Assembly: GCA_015257125.1 (NCBI GenBank)
Contig: JABZKU010000015.1
Coordinates: 1 to 50,447 of the forward strand
Direction of reading: 5' to 3'
DNA: 50,447 nt
Source: Prevotellaceae bacterium
Lineage (GTDB): Bacteria > Bacteroidota > Bacteroidia > Bacteroidales > Bacteroidaceae
Made by a program: the position numbers and the translations under genes. The stretch's first letter is position 1. Each line of letters begins with the position of its first letter. This document shows positions 1 through 7,433 of this stretch, piece by piece. The notes under the pieces are model-generated. The model made no database searches, was not told the DNA's origin, and was given only the letters and a program-made list of their open reading frames with translations.

Positions 1-20
1 ATTATTGAGATAGAGCGAAA

Positions 21-602
21 ATGCAGGATAACTTACAGAAGTACGAAATCATTCTTGCAAGTAATTCACCTCGTAGACGTGAGTTGCTTACTAATTTAGG
101 CATAACTTTTTCACCTTTCGTGATTTTCGGAATCGATGAAAGTTATCCTTCAGATTTGAAAGGCGAAGAGGTGGCTCTTTTCGTCGCAGAAAAGAAAGCG
201 GCTGCCTATAAAGAGCACATTCGCGACAATCGATTGATCATAACTGCCGACACGATCGTCTCCACGGCGGAAGGAGTCTTGGGGAAACCCCAAGATGAGC
301 AAGCCGCACGGGATATGTTGCGCTTGATTTCCGGTCGAGAACACACCGTGACAACGGCTTTCACTCTGAATACCACGGAATGCCACGTCAGCCAGGCGGT
401 GACTACGGTAGTCAAATTCGCACCGCTCACCGACGAGATGATTGAATATTACATTCGTCGTTTTCTTCCTTTCGACAAAGCCGGCGCTTACGGCATTCAA
501 GAATGGATTGGACTTGCGGCTGTCGAATCGATCAACGGATCTTATTCAAACGTGGTGGGTTTGCCCACACAGCAGCTATATGAAGCGTTGAGCAAACTGT
601 GA
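21..602 (+). CDS. maf: Maf-like nucleoside triphosphate pyrophosphatase
   Basis: Maf-family house-cleaning enzyme, 193 aa, a normal length for the family. It hydrolyses non-canonical or surplus nucleoside triphosphates (dTTP, UTP or modified forms) to the monophosphate in the cytoplasm. The N-terminal signature SNSPRRRELL is at about residues 14-23. The acidic motif ADTIV, which carries the catalytic Asp, is near residue 75, followed by GKP and later a KAGAYGIQE motif typical of the family. The ATG at 21 places the signature at the expected distance from the start. Only 20 nt lie upstream in the window, so it may be the last part of an operon whose beginning is not seen. A lipoprotein gene follows 32 nt downstream on the same strand and is probably co-transcribed. 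Family assignment is secure; the preferred nucleotide cannot be told by eye. Confidence 0.95.
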   Translation: MQDNLQKYEIILASNSPRRRELLTNLGITFSPFVIFGIDESYPSDLKGEEVALFVAEKKAAAYKEHIRDNRLIITADTIVSTAEGVLGKPQDEQAARDMLRLISGREHTVTTAFTLNTTECHVSQAVTTVVKFAPLTDEMIEYYIRRFLPFDKAGAYGIQEWIGLAAVESINGSYSNVVGLPTQQLYEALSKL

Positions 603-634
603 TCCAAATAGAATTATTCTACGATAAGAACATT

Positions 635-1120
635 ATGATTAGTATGAAACCGAAAATACTCTCTTTTCTGCTCCTGCCAATGTTAGTGGCTTGCGTAGAT
701 GACGCAAAAAAATACACTGCTGAGTTCCCAGAATTCGAACCCTTAGAAGTAAAAACGACCACCGGTACTAATCCGAAAGTCGGGAAGGCTGTTGTGGTCG
801 CAGTACGTCAAAAGAAGGTTGGCCAGCATCTATATGAAGTGAATTATAAATGGACGGTTACCGGTCCCGGTGAGGCGATTCAGCGCTATAGAAAGTCGGC
901 CATTTATAATGAGAACACACCGATGCCGACAGATACGATAACTTTCAGCGAATCAGGACGATACAATGTTGTTCTGGTAGCCTCGTACGAAGTGGCGGGA
1001 GTGGGTAAAGGACAATCTTTTACCGAGAATTTCCCCGCTCGTCAAGGATCTGCTAAGTACGAAGGCTCCGCTTTGAGATATCGTGTGACGTTGGAGCGAA
1101 CCTTTGATGGCGAAGATTAA
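635..1120 (+). CDS. Small lipoprotein with an Ig/PKD-like body
   Basis: Predicted lipoprotein of about 161 aa. A short basic N-terminus is followed by a hydrophobic stretch and the lipobox LVAC, so the mature protein should begin at that Cys and be anchored in the envelope. The body contains a pattern seen in Ig/PKD-like beta-sandwich domains (YKWTVTGPG, then SGRYNVVLVASYEV), but I cannot assign it to a named family. I chose ATG 635 over the longer frame that opens at 599 because the longer form would bury the signal peptide; ATG 644 is equally plausible and gives a cleaner signal peptide. It follows maf closely on the same strand. Function is unknown. Confidence 0.75.
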   Translation: MISMKPKILSFLLLPMLVACVDDAKKYTAEFPEFEPLEVKTTTGTNPKVGKAVVVAVRQKKVGQHLYEVNYKWTVTGPGEAIQRYRKSAIYNENTPMPTDTITFSESGRYNVVLVASYEVAGVGKGQSFTENFPARQGSAKYEGSALRYRVTLERTFDGED

Positions 1121-1422
1121 AGCGCTGCAAGCGCGGTTGAACTTCATTCTTCTCTTGAGTTTTTCAGGATACCTTCAGCTAATCATCCGAGAATGAAAGT
1201 TCTTGGAAAAAGCCGTGAGGTTTCTACTCAAACTTCTCAAGTTTTCTCATAAAGTCCTCTTGTTTTTCTGCTTAATCATCTGTTCTTTAATCTCTTGATC
1301 TTGACTTGTTAGGAACAAACTCGTGCCTTTATCTTCATTGTTTTCTGCTATCGCCTAAAACATCAAGAATAGGTATTATGATTAATAGAGGTTCTAGATT
1401 TCCCCTACTACCATATTGAACT
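1121..1422. other. AT-rich intergenic stretch before the amino-sugar cassette
   Basis: About 300 bp without a convincing gene. A short GCGCT-GCA-AGCGC hairpin (1122-1134) lies just after the lipoprotein gene and may be a weak terminator. The rest is AT-rich and pyrimidine-rich on the + strand. A promoter for the following cassette should lie here, but I see no clear TAnnTTTG box. Confidence 0.5.
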
Positions 1423-1872
1423 ATGCCTAAGCATGTAGTTGTGCAAGCTGATCTTTTACCCCAAGGAGTTGAATTGGTGGAGCTTCCCACGCATGTTGAT
1501 GAACGGGGTGAGCTTGTCGTGGCCGAAAACTCAAACCTTCCTTTTGAGCCAAGGAGGTTTTTTTGGATTACCCACGTGCCTACGACTGCAGAACGTGGAG
1601 GTCACGCACATCGAACCTGTGCTGAAGTGCTTTATGCGCTTGCAGGAAAGGTAAAAATCGATCTCTCTGACGGAAACCGAGAAACGACTATTGAGTTGTC
1701 TCAAGCAAACACCGGAGTCATAATACCTTCGATGGTTTGGTGTCGACTCTATGACTTCTCTTCTGATTTCGTTGGACTTTGCTTTGCGTCGGAACCCTAC
1801 CAAGCCGAAGGTTATCTACGCGAATGGGATGATTTCCTCAAAGAAGTGAATACTACTAAACATAAAGTCTGA
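1423..1872 (+). CDS. dTDP-sugar 3,4-ketoisomerase (FdtA/QdtA/WxcM-like cupin)
   Basis: Small cupin enzyme of 149 aa of the FdtA/QdtA/WxcM family. Members isomerise dTDP-4-keto-6-deoxyglucose to the 3-keto sugar, the step before 3-amination. The key segment is RGGHAHRTCAEVL at about residues 58-70, which carries the paired histidines of the active site. The N-terminal ERGELVVAE and FFWITHVP segments are also typical. Its TGA stop overlaps the ATG of the next gene by one base, so the cassette is translationally coupled. With the aminotransferase two genes on, it points to a 3-amino-3,6-dideoxyhexose. Whether the product is the galacto (FdtA) or gluco (QdtA) isomer cannot be told by eye. Base composition is more AT-rich than most of the window. 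Confidence 0.88.
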   Translation: MPKHVVVQADLLPQGVELVELPTHVDERGELVVAENSNLPFEPRRFFWITHVPTTAERGGHAHRTCAEVLYALAGKVKIDLSDGNRETTIELSQANTGVIIPSMVWCRLYDFSSDFVGLCFASEPYQAEGYLREWDDFLKEVNTTKHKV

Positions 1873-2843
1873 TGCGTATTTTCGTTCGTCCGTACAATGA
1901 ATCATTCTGTGAGACATGGGATGAATTTGTACGCAGTTCTCGCAACGCCACTTTTTTGTTCCGGCGAGCATTTATGGACTATCATCGCGATCGTTTCGTA
2001 GATGCATCATTATTGCTGTTCGACGAAAAAAATACGCTGCGTGCTTTGTTCCCGGCAAGCCTGCATGAAGCAGAATATGAAGTGAGAAGCCACGGAGGTT
2101 TGACTTATGGTGGATTACTTTTGGGAAAACATGGACATACCGCTGAAGTTGGGAACATGTTATCGGCGATAATGAGTTATTATTCTCAACTCGCTGTCGA
2201 AAAACTCAGAGTACGACCGATTCCGCATATCTACCACGAATTTCCCTCCGAAGAAGAATTATATTGGTTCTTTCGTTTAGGCGCAAAGTTGACTTCTCGC
2301 TCCGCTTCAACGGCTGTGAACTTGCAAAAGCCTTTGCACTTCTCGTCTTCTCGTCGGAATAATCGAAATAAATTGCTGCGATCTGGTTGGGAACTTCAGT
2401 TTGAAGGATCACTTCGCACCTTTTGGACTCTTTTAGAAGCGACTTTAAAGGAGCAATATGGAGTTACTCCGACGCATAGTTTCGAGGAAATTGAGCGTTT
2501 GTGTGGTGCTTTCCCGAAAAATATTCGCTTAGTGACTGTTTCTTCTGCTGAAGGAGAAATGTTGTGCGGCACCCTACTCTTTTTGACTCAACAAGTGACT
2601 CATGCACAGTATATTGCGGCCTCTCCTCGTGGAAGAGCATTACGAGCACTTGATTTTTTATTCGTAACGCTTATAGAAGCCATACAGAAGGAGGGAATTT
2701 CCGGTTACACCCCGGCTTATTTTGATTTCGGCATCTCAACAGAATCTCATGGGAACGTACTTAATGAGGGACTCATCGAACAGAAAGAACGTTTCGGGGG
2801 ATATACTGTGAACTATGATGAATATATTCTGAATATCGTATGA
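1872..2843 (+). CDS. FemAB/GNAT-fold acyltransferase of the amino-sugar cassette
   Basis: Protein of 323 aa that looks like the FemAB/BioF2-type GNAT superfamily: an N-terminal half with FLFRRAFMDYH, and a C-terminal half with MLCGTLLF, a YIAASPRGRALRALDF segment and a closing KERFGGY motif. In this family the C-terminal GNAT domain carries the acyl donor site. In dTDP-3-amino-sugar pathways the gene at this position normally N-acylates the amino group added by the aminotransferase, but the classical enzyme (FdtC/QdtC) is a left-handed beta-helix protein. This one would be a non-homologous replacement or a later transferase. It overlaps both neighbours (1 nt upstream, 4 nt downstream). The fold call is moderately firm; the substrate is inferred from context. 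Confidence 0.75.
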   Translation: MRIFVRPYNESFCETWDEFVRSSRNATFLFRRAFMDYHRDRFVDASLLLFDEKNTLRALFPASLHEAEYEVRSHGGLTYGGLLLGKHGHTAEVGNMLSAIMSYYSQLAVEKLRVRPIPHIYHEFPSEEELYWFFRLGAKLTSRSASTAVNLQKPLHFSSSRRNNRNKLLRSGWELQFEGSLRTFWTLLEATLKEQYGVTPTHSFEEIERLCGAFPKNIRLVTVSSAEGEMLCGTLLFLTQQVTHAQYIAASPRGRALRALDFLFVTLIEAIQKEGISGYTPAYFDFGISTESHGNVLNEGLIEQKERFGGYTVNYDEYILNIV

Positions 2844-3964
2844 GCAATAAAGTGTCTTTTTTGGACTTGAGGAAAATCAATGCGCGCTTTTCTGATGATT
2901 TCCACGAGGATTTATCAAGAGTCTTGAAGAGTGGATGGTATTTGCGCGGAGAGGCCACTGCACAATTTGAGCAATCTTTCGCTAAGTATTGCGGTGTTGA
3001 GCATTGTGTGGGCGTTGCCAACGGATTAGATGCGCTAACCCTCACTTTATTAGCCCAAAAAGACCTTGCAGGTTGGTCGGATTCGGCGGAAGTTATTGTA
3101 CCGGCGCATACTTTTGTCGCTACTGCTCAGGCTGTAGTGCGGGCGGGTTTGCAACCAGTTCTCGTGGATGTACTTGAAGATGGCCTCATTGCTCCGAAAG
3201 CGGCAGAAAGGGCAATCAATCCTCGTACTCGAGCCGTGATACCTGTGCATTTATACGGTAAACTTGCCGCGATGGAGGAAATAACAGCTCTTGCGAAAAA
3301 GCAAGCTCTATTCGTTTTGGAAGATGCTGCACAGGCACATGGCGCACAGCGAGATGGTCGAAAGGCAGGTGCGTGGGGCGATGCTGCAGCCTTCAGCTTT
3401 TACCCCGGAAAGAACCTTGGTGCGCTCGGAGACGGAGGGGCTGTTACGACGAATTGTCCTGAATTGGCAGAAAGAATACGCTGCTTGGGAAATTATGGAG
3501 CCCCCGAAAAATACAAACACACGTGGTTAGGAACGAACAGCCGCTTAGACGAGCTGCAGGCCGCTTTTCTGTCGCGAAAATTGACGAGACTAGATGAAGA
3601 TAATGCGCGCCGCAGAGTGATCGCTCGCTACTATACGGAAAATATTCGTAAAGATCGCTTTGCACTCCCCTACTCTGATGCTCAACTAATTGGAGAAGAT
3701 CATGTTTTTCATATCTTTCCGTTGAGAAGTCCGCAAAGAACGGAACTTCAAAGCCACTTGTCACAGGCGGGAATCGAAACTTTGATCCATTATCCAGTGC
3801 CGGTGCATTGGCAAGAGTGCTTCTTTGGTCGGATACCTGCCAATTTGCATTTCGAACAAGCGGAAGCCTGGGCAGCCGAGGAACTGAGTTTACCGATTAG
3901 TCCCGTTATGGGAGAAAAAGAAGCAGAACTTGTTGTCCAAACACTCAATCAACTAGAACTATGA
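2840..3964 (+). CDS. DegT/DnrJ/EryC1 nucleotide-sugar aminotransferase
   Basis: PLP-dependent sugar aminotransferase of 374 aa, full length for the DegT/DnrJ/EryC1/StrS family. The motif GLDAL near residue 62, the cofactor-binding EDAAQAHGA at 161-169 (Asp162) and the Schiff-base segment SFYPGKNLGALGDGGA with Lys191 are all present. It should transfer an amino group, usually from glutamate, to the 3-keto sugar made by the cupin two genes upstream; FdtB and QdtB are the model enzymes. Start and stop overlap both neighbours in ATGA-type junctions of 4 nt, so the four genes form one tightly coupled unit. Family identity is near certain; the C3 regiochemistry is inferred from the ketoisomerase. 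Confidence 0.92.
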   Translation: MSNKVSFLDLRKINARFSDDFHEDLSRVLKSGWYLRGEATAQFEQSFAKYCGVEHCVGVANGLDALTLTLLAQKDLAGWSDSAEVIVPAHTFVATAQAVVRAGLQPVLVDVLEDGLIAPKAAERAINPRTRAVIPVHLYGKLAAMEEITALAKKQALFVLEDAAQAHGAQRDGRKAGAWGDAAAFSFYPGKNLGALGDGGAVTTNCPELAERIRCLGNYGAPEKYKHTWLGTNSRLDELQAAFLSRKLTRLDEDNARRRVIARYYTENIRKDRFALPYSDAQLIGEDHVFHIFPLRSPQRTELQSHLSQAGIETLIHYPVPVHWQECFFGRIPANLHFEQAEAWAAEELSLPISPVMGEKEAELVVQTLNQLEL

Positions 3965-4764
3965 CATTAGACATATTAATTTGTTCGCTCAACAAAGGCA
4001 TTGTTCGCATCGACGATCTGTTGCGCCCTGAGCAAGAGGGCGTGCGCTATGTGGTTTCTTATCAATACACGGACGAGCGTTATTTAGAATTGGTGCCGGA
4101 CGTGTTGAAACAGCGGAAGGATGTAGTGCTTAGTGTTTACAAGGGACAGGGATTGTCCAACAATCGGAATCATGCGCTGGAGTTGGCCAAGGCAGATCTT
4201 GTGATTTTTGCAGATGACGACTCGCGTTTGAGTGACGAGGCACCGGCTATCATCGAAAAGATCTTTTCGGAAGATCCGGACTTGGACGTTGCGTTTTTCA
4301 GAGCGAGTACTTATACCGGAAAGATGCTCAAGCAATATCCGGAAATTGAGCGCCAATTTAAGGAAGTCCCCACCGATTACGATGTTTCTACGATTGAAAT
4401 GGTCTTTCGCCGCGAAAAGGTGCAGAATCAACTCTTGTTTGACGAAAGATTTGGCCTCGGGACGAAGTTTTTGACCTGCGGTGAAGAAGAAATATGGTTG
4501 ATTGACGCCCTAAGAGCGGGTTTGAAGATCAAATACTTCCCCGAGCGAATCGTCGAAACCAGCACTATGCTCAAACGATCGATGATTTATGTCGATGCCG
4601 GGGTGCAGCGATCAAAAGGTGCCTTGTGTTATTACAAATACGGCAGTTCGGCATGGATGCGCTGCTTTGCTTTCGCATTTAACTCGGCGCGGCGTCGGCT
4701 TTGCCACTTTTTTCCGATGCTCCGGCACTTGTATCAGGGCATTCGCTATGTGAAGCGTCACTAA
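3961..4764 (+). CDS. Family 2-like glycosyltransferase
   Basis: GT-A fold glycosyltransferase of 267 aa. The N-terminus LDILICSLNKGI is the nucleotide-binding strand. The segment GLSNNRNHALELAKADLVIFADDD is typical of GT2 enzymes, with the acidic FADDDSRL as the metal-binding motif near residue 82. A GEEEIWLIDAL segment sits where the catalytic base region is expected. There is no signal peptide or obvious membrane segment, so it probably works at the cytoplasmic face. It is the last gene of the cassette, starts inside the stop of the aminotransferase (4 nt overlap) and is the likely transferase for the amino sugar made upstream. The acceptor (LPS, O-glycan or capsule) cannot be told. Confidence 0.85.
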   Translation: MTLDILICSLNKGIVRIDDLLRPEQEGVRYVVSYQYTDERYLELVPDVLKQRKDVVLSVYKGQGLSNNRNHALELAKADLVIFADDDSRLSDEAPAIIEKIFSEDPDLDVAFFRASTYTGKMLKQYPEIERQFKEVPTDYDVSTIEMVFRREKVQNQLLFDERFGLGTKFLTCGEEEIWLIDALRAGLKIKYFPERIVETSTMLKRSMIYVDAGVQRSKGALCYYKYGSSAWMRCFAFAFNSARRRLCHFFPMLRHLYQGIRYVKRH

Positions 4765-4797
4765 GTTGAAGCGAAGTCGGTAGAAATATCAAAGCAT

Positions 4798-4880
4798 AAA
4801 GCCCAAAACTCCCTTCTTTTTCTCTTGATCGTTCTCTAAGAACGACGATAAGGAGAGAAAAGAAGGGAGTTTTGGGCTTT
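4798..4880. terminator. Very long bidirectional terminator hairpin
   Basis: A perfect 23-bp inverted repeat: positions 4798-4820 pair with 4858-4880. Inside it, near the loop, is a second perfect stem (TCGTTCT / AGAACGA). It sits between the + strand amino-sugar cassette and the converging MlaF-like gene. A T-rich run follows in the + direction (CTTTTCTG). It should stop transcription from both sides. Confidence 0.92.
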
Positions 4881-4981
4881 TCTGTATCTGTAATCACAGT
4901 ATACATTGTCTCAAACGGGCAATTTCCTGCGGGTCTTGGCAGATTAAAGCAAAACAGGCGAGGTGGCAAGCCTTAAGTCTG

Positions 4982-5749
4982 TCACTTTTCGCCCGGTGGT
5001 TGATTGTCTTTGATTTGACGGAAGAGATCGGATGCGAAGATGAAGCTGTTTAATCGCTCATTGTCTGCATTCATCACCTCATCTTTGCTGCCTTCCCATT
5101 CGCGGCGTCCCTCATAAATGTAGAGAATATGCTCGCCTATGCCCATAACCGAGTTCATGTCGTGGGTGTTGATAATGGTTGTCGTACCATACTCTTGAGT
5201 GATGGAGTGAATGAGTTCGTCGATCACCAACGAGGTCTTGGGGTCTAGTCCGGAGTTCGGCTCGTCGCAGAAGAGATACTTGGGCTTCAAGGCGATGGCA
5301 CGAGCAATGGCCACACGCTTTTGCATACCTCCTGAAATTTCACCCGGGAATTTGTTGCCGGCTTCGGAGAGATTGACGCGGTCGAGGCAGTATTTAGCAC
5401 GACGTCGGCGCTCTTTGTAACTTTCGTCCGAAAACATATCGAGCGGAAACATTACATTTTCTTCCACCGTCAGGCTGTCAAAGAGCGCAGAATATTGGAA
5501 TACCATTCCCATCTCACGACGGAGCATCACGCGTTCGCGCTTTTTCATGCTCACAAAGTCGCGTCCATCATAAAGGATCTGTCCCGAAGAGGGAGAAAAG
5601 AGTCCCACGATGCACTTCATCAGCACTGTTTTTCCGGAACCGGACTGCCCAATGATGAGATTGGTCTTGCCGGCTTCGAAGGTAGAGTCGATGTGTTTGA
5701 GCACCTCTTTATCTTCGAATGATTTGCAAAGGTCTACGAGTTGAATCAT
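4982..5749 (-). CDS. MlaF-like ABC transporter ATPase
   Basis: ATP-binding subunit of an MlaFE-type lipid transporter, 255 aa. Walker A GQSGSGKT lies at about residues 34-41, the Q-loop in VFQYSALFDSLTVEENV, the signature ISGGMQKRVAIARA, Walker B YLFCDEPNSGLDP and the H-loop in INTHDMNS. The wording of these motifs (SALFDSLTVEENV, SGGMQKR) matches the MlaF/Ttg2A branch rather than a sugar or peptide importer. It would energise phospholipid movement between inner and outer membranes. It overlaps the permease gene by 4 nt and ends just before the long terminator. The substrate-binding MCE protein (MlaD-like) is not in the window. Confidence 0.9.
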   Translation of the reverse strand: MIQLVDLCKSFEDKEVLKHIDSTFEAGKTNLIIGQSGSGKTVLMKCIVGLFSPSSGQILYDGRDFVSMKKRERVMLRREMGMVFQYSALFDSLTVEENVMFPLDMFSDESYKERRRRAKYCLDRVNLSEAGNKFPGEISGGMQKRVAIARAIALKPKYLFCDEPNSGLDPKTSLVIDELIHSITQEYGTTTIINTHDMNSVMGIGEHILYIYEGRREWEGSKDEVMNADNERLNSFIFASDLFRQIKDNQPPGEK

Positions 5750-6492
5750 GAGAGCAGCTGTGTGAGAAAGAGGTCGGAAAAGAGAACGAGCATGGAGGAA
5801 CTTACCACGGCATCGGTAGAGGCTTTACCCACTTCGACGGAACCGCCTTCAACGCGATAACCATAGAAAGCAGAAACCGTGGCAATGATGAAGGCAAAGA
5901 AGAAGCTCTTGATGACACCCATCCAAAAATACCACTGGTTGAAGTCATATTGTATGCCTTCGGTGAGGTGAGCCGGCGTAATAATGTGCCCGATGAATGC
6001 CGTGGCGTAGGCTCCGACGATACCGCTGGTGGTTGAAAACACCACGAGCAAGGGAATCATGGTGAGCATACCGGCGATTTTGGGCAAAATGACGTAGGAG
6101 GCGGAATTAACGCCCATGATCTCGAGCGCATCGATCTGTTGTGTGACGCGCATCGTGCCAATTTCGGACGCAATGTTCGAACCTACTTTACCGGCTAAGA
6201 TCAAACACATGATCGATGAGGAGAATTCCAGCAACATGATCTCGCGCGTGACGTAACCGCTCACCCATTTGGGCATCCAAGCGCTTTCGATGTTGAGTTT
6301 GATCTGGATGCAGATGACGGCGCCGATAAAAAAGGAGATGAGCAAGACGATGATGATCGAATCTACGCCGAGGGCTGCCATCTCTTTCACATAGCGTTTC
6401 CAAAACATGCGAAAACGCTCGGGGCGCGAGAAGACGCGCCCCATAAGCATTAGGTATTCTCCAAAAGTTTGGAGCATTTTGATCAGCAACAT
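5746..6492 (-). CDS. MlaE-like ABC transporter permease
   Basis: Integral membrane permease of 248 aa of the MlaE family. An N-terminal amphipathic stretch is followed by about five hydrophobic segments. The conserved cytoplasmic loop is clear: EFSSSIMCLILAGKVGS, then ASEIGTMRVTQQIDALEIMG, the usual MlaE signature. It forms the membrane channel of the transporter whose ATPase is encoded by the next gene (4 nt overlap). The TlpA-like gene lies 5 nt upstream on the same strand, so all three are likely one transcript. Lipid transport is known for the family; the direction of transport is not inferable. Confidence 0.9.
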   Translation of the reverse strand: MLLIKMLQTFGEYLMLMGRVFSRPERFRMFWKRYVKEMAALGVDSIIIVLLISFFIGAVICIQIKLNIESAWMPKWVSGYVTREIMLLEFSSSIMCLILAGKVGSNIASEIGTMRVTQQIDALEIMGVNSASYVILPKIAGMLTMIPLLVVFSTTSGIVGAYATAFIGHIITPAHLTEGIQYDFNQWYFWMGVIKSFFFAFIIATVSAFYGYRVEGGSVEVGKASTDAVVSSSMLVLFSDLFLTQLLS

Positions 6493-6497
6493 GCGAC

Positions 6498-7079
6498 TTA
6501 TTTCTTGTTGAGCGCTTTGGTGATCATTTCTTTCACTACTTCATTGCCGGGATAGCCGCCTTCTGTGAGATTCTCGAAAGCGATTTCGCCCTTACGGTCG
6601 AGGAGGAAGTAAGCCGGAATGCCGGGCACGTGCAGGTTGTTGTTGATTTCGTTCCACTGCTTGTCTGTGAGGCGGTAGTGGTCGCCGTGGATATCGGTCA
6701 AACTGTTCTTCCATTCGTCTTCGGGCGAGGTTTCTCCGGTGATGTAAACGAAGACTGCACCTTGCTTTTGGAGTTCCGGTTTGATTTGATCGACGTCGCG
6801 CATCGCGGCGCGGCAGGGCGGACACCAAGTGGCCCAAAAATCGAAGAAAGCCACTTTGCCGGTGTAATTCTTCTTGATCGTTTCGAGCGCCTCCGCCCCG
6901 CTGAGGTTGGGATCTACTTGGCGGATCACGGCTTGTGCACCGTTTTCACCGTCGGCAGTGGCCGATGTCTGTTCTGTGGTCTCGGCAGTTGCTTGCGCTT
7001 CTGCATTGTTGGGTTTATTCTTGCAGGCTACGACTGTGGTGAGCAGCAGCGCCGAGAGGAGAAAAATCTTCTTGTACAT
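6498..7079 (-). CDS. TlpA/ResA-like thioredoxin lipoprotein
   Basis: Thiol-disulfide oxidoreductase of 193 aa. A signal peptide with lipobox VVAC (Cys19) anchors it in the envelope. A low-complexity Ala/Thr/Glu linker at about residues 24-50 is followed by a thioredoxin fold with the active site FWATWCPPCR (Cys86 and Cys89) and the cis-Pro segment VPGIPAYFLLD. In TlpA/ResA proteins this fold reduces or oxidises envelope thiols. It is the first gene of a likely operon with the MlaE/MlaF-like transporter and has a good promoter just upstream. The reason for the pairing is unknown. Confidence 0.92.
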   Translation of the reverse strand: MYKKIFLLSALLLTTVVACKNKPNNAEAQATAETTEQTSATADGENGAQAVIRQVDPNLSGAEALETIKKNYTGKVAFFDFWATWCPPCRAAMRDVDQIKPELQKQGAVFVYITGETSPEDEWKNSLTDIHGDHYRLTDKQWNEINNNLHVPGIPAYFLLDRKGEIAFENLTEGGYPGNEVVKEMITKALNKK

Positions 7080-7132
7080 AATGGTTGGATTCTATAGAAG
7101 TTTGTGCCCATGGGGGTACGTTGATTAGTTTG

Positions 7133-7163
7133 CAAATATAGTGGATTTGAGCGACATACTCAA
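7133..7163 (-). promoter_or_regulatory. Bacteroidota-type promoter for the TlpA-mlaEF unit
   Basis: On the minus strand, TTG (7161-7163), a 20-nt spacer and TATATTTG (7133-7140) match the Bacteroidota -33/-7 pattern. The leader to the start codon at 7079 would be about 45-50 nt. Confidence 0.75.
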
Positions 7164-7380
7164 CTAAAAATGGGGGTGTAAAAGGAGAAAATTGCAGGGA
7201 GCGCCTTTTTTCCTTCTCCTTTCGAGAAAAAGTAGCGCGTTTTTTTCTAAAAACGGGGAACTTTTCGGAGAAAATCGTGAGGTTTTGGTGCGCGGCCTGA
7301 AGCTATTCATCTGCCTGCCGGCGGCTATTCGCGCAACTTGCTGCAGTTGTGTGTGTTGTTCGGTGAGAAGAAAAGAAAAA
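7164..7380. other. Non-coding stretch between the mrcA terminator and the TlpA promoter
   Basis: About 220 bp lying between the end of the PBP1A transcript and the TlpA promoter. It is G/T-rich on the + strand with several T-runs. I see no gene, repeat or further strong hairpin in it. Confidence 0.45.
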
Positions 7381-7408
7381 CCCCATTTCTCGTGATCGAG
7401 AAATGGGG
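7381..7408 (-). terminator. Intrinsic terminator of the PBP1A gene
   Basis: Perfect 12-bp stem (CCCCATTTCTCG / CGAGAAATGGGG) with a 4-nt loop. On the minus strand it is followed by a TTTTTCTTTTC tract. It lies 25 nt after the PBP1A stop codon. Confidence 0.93.
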
Positions 7409-7433
7409 GAAAGTGTATGCAAAGTCGTTGCTG

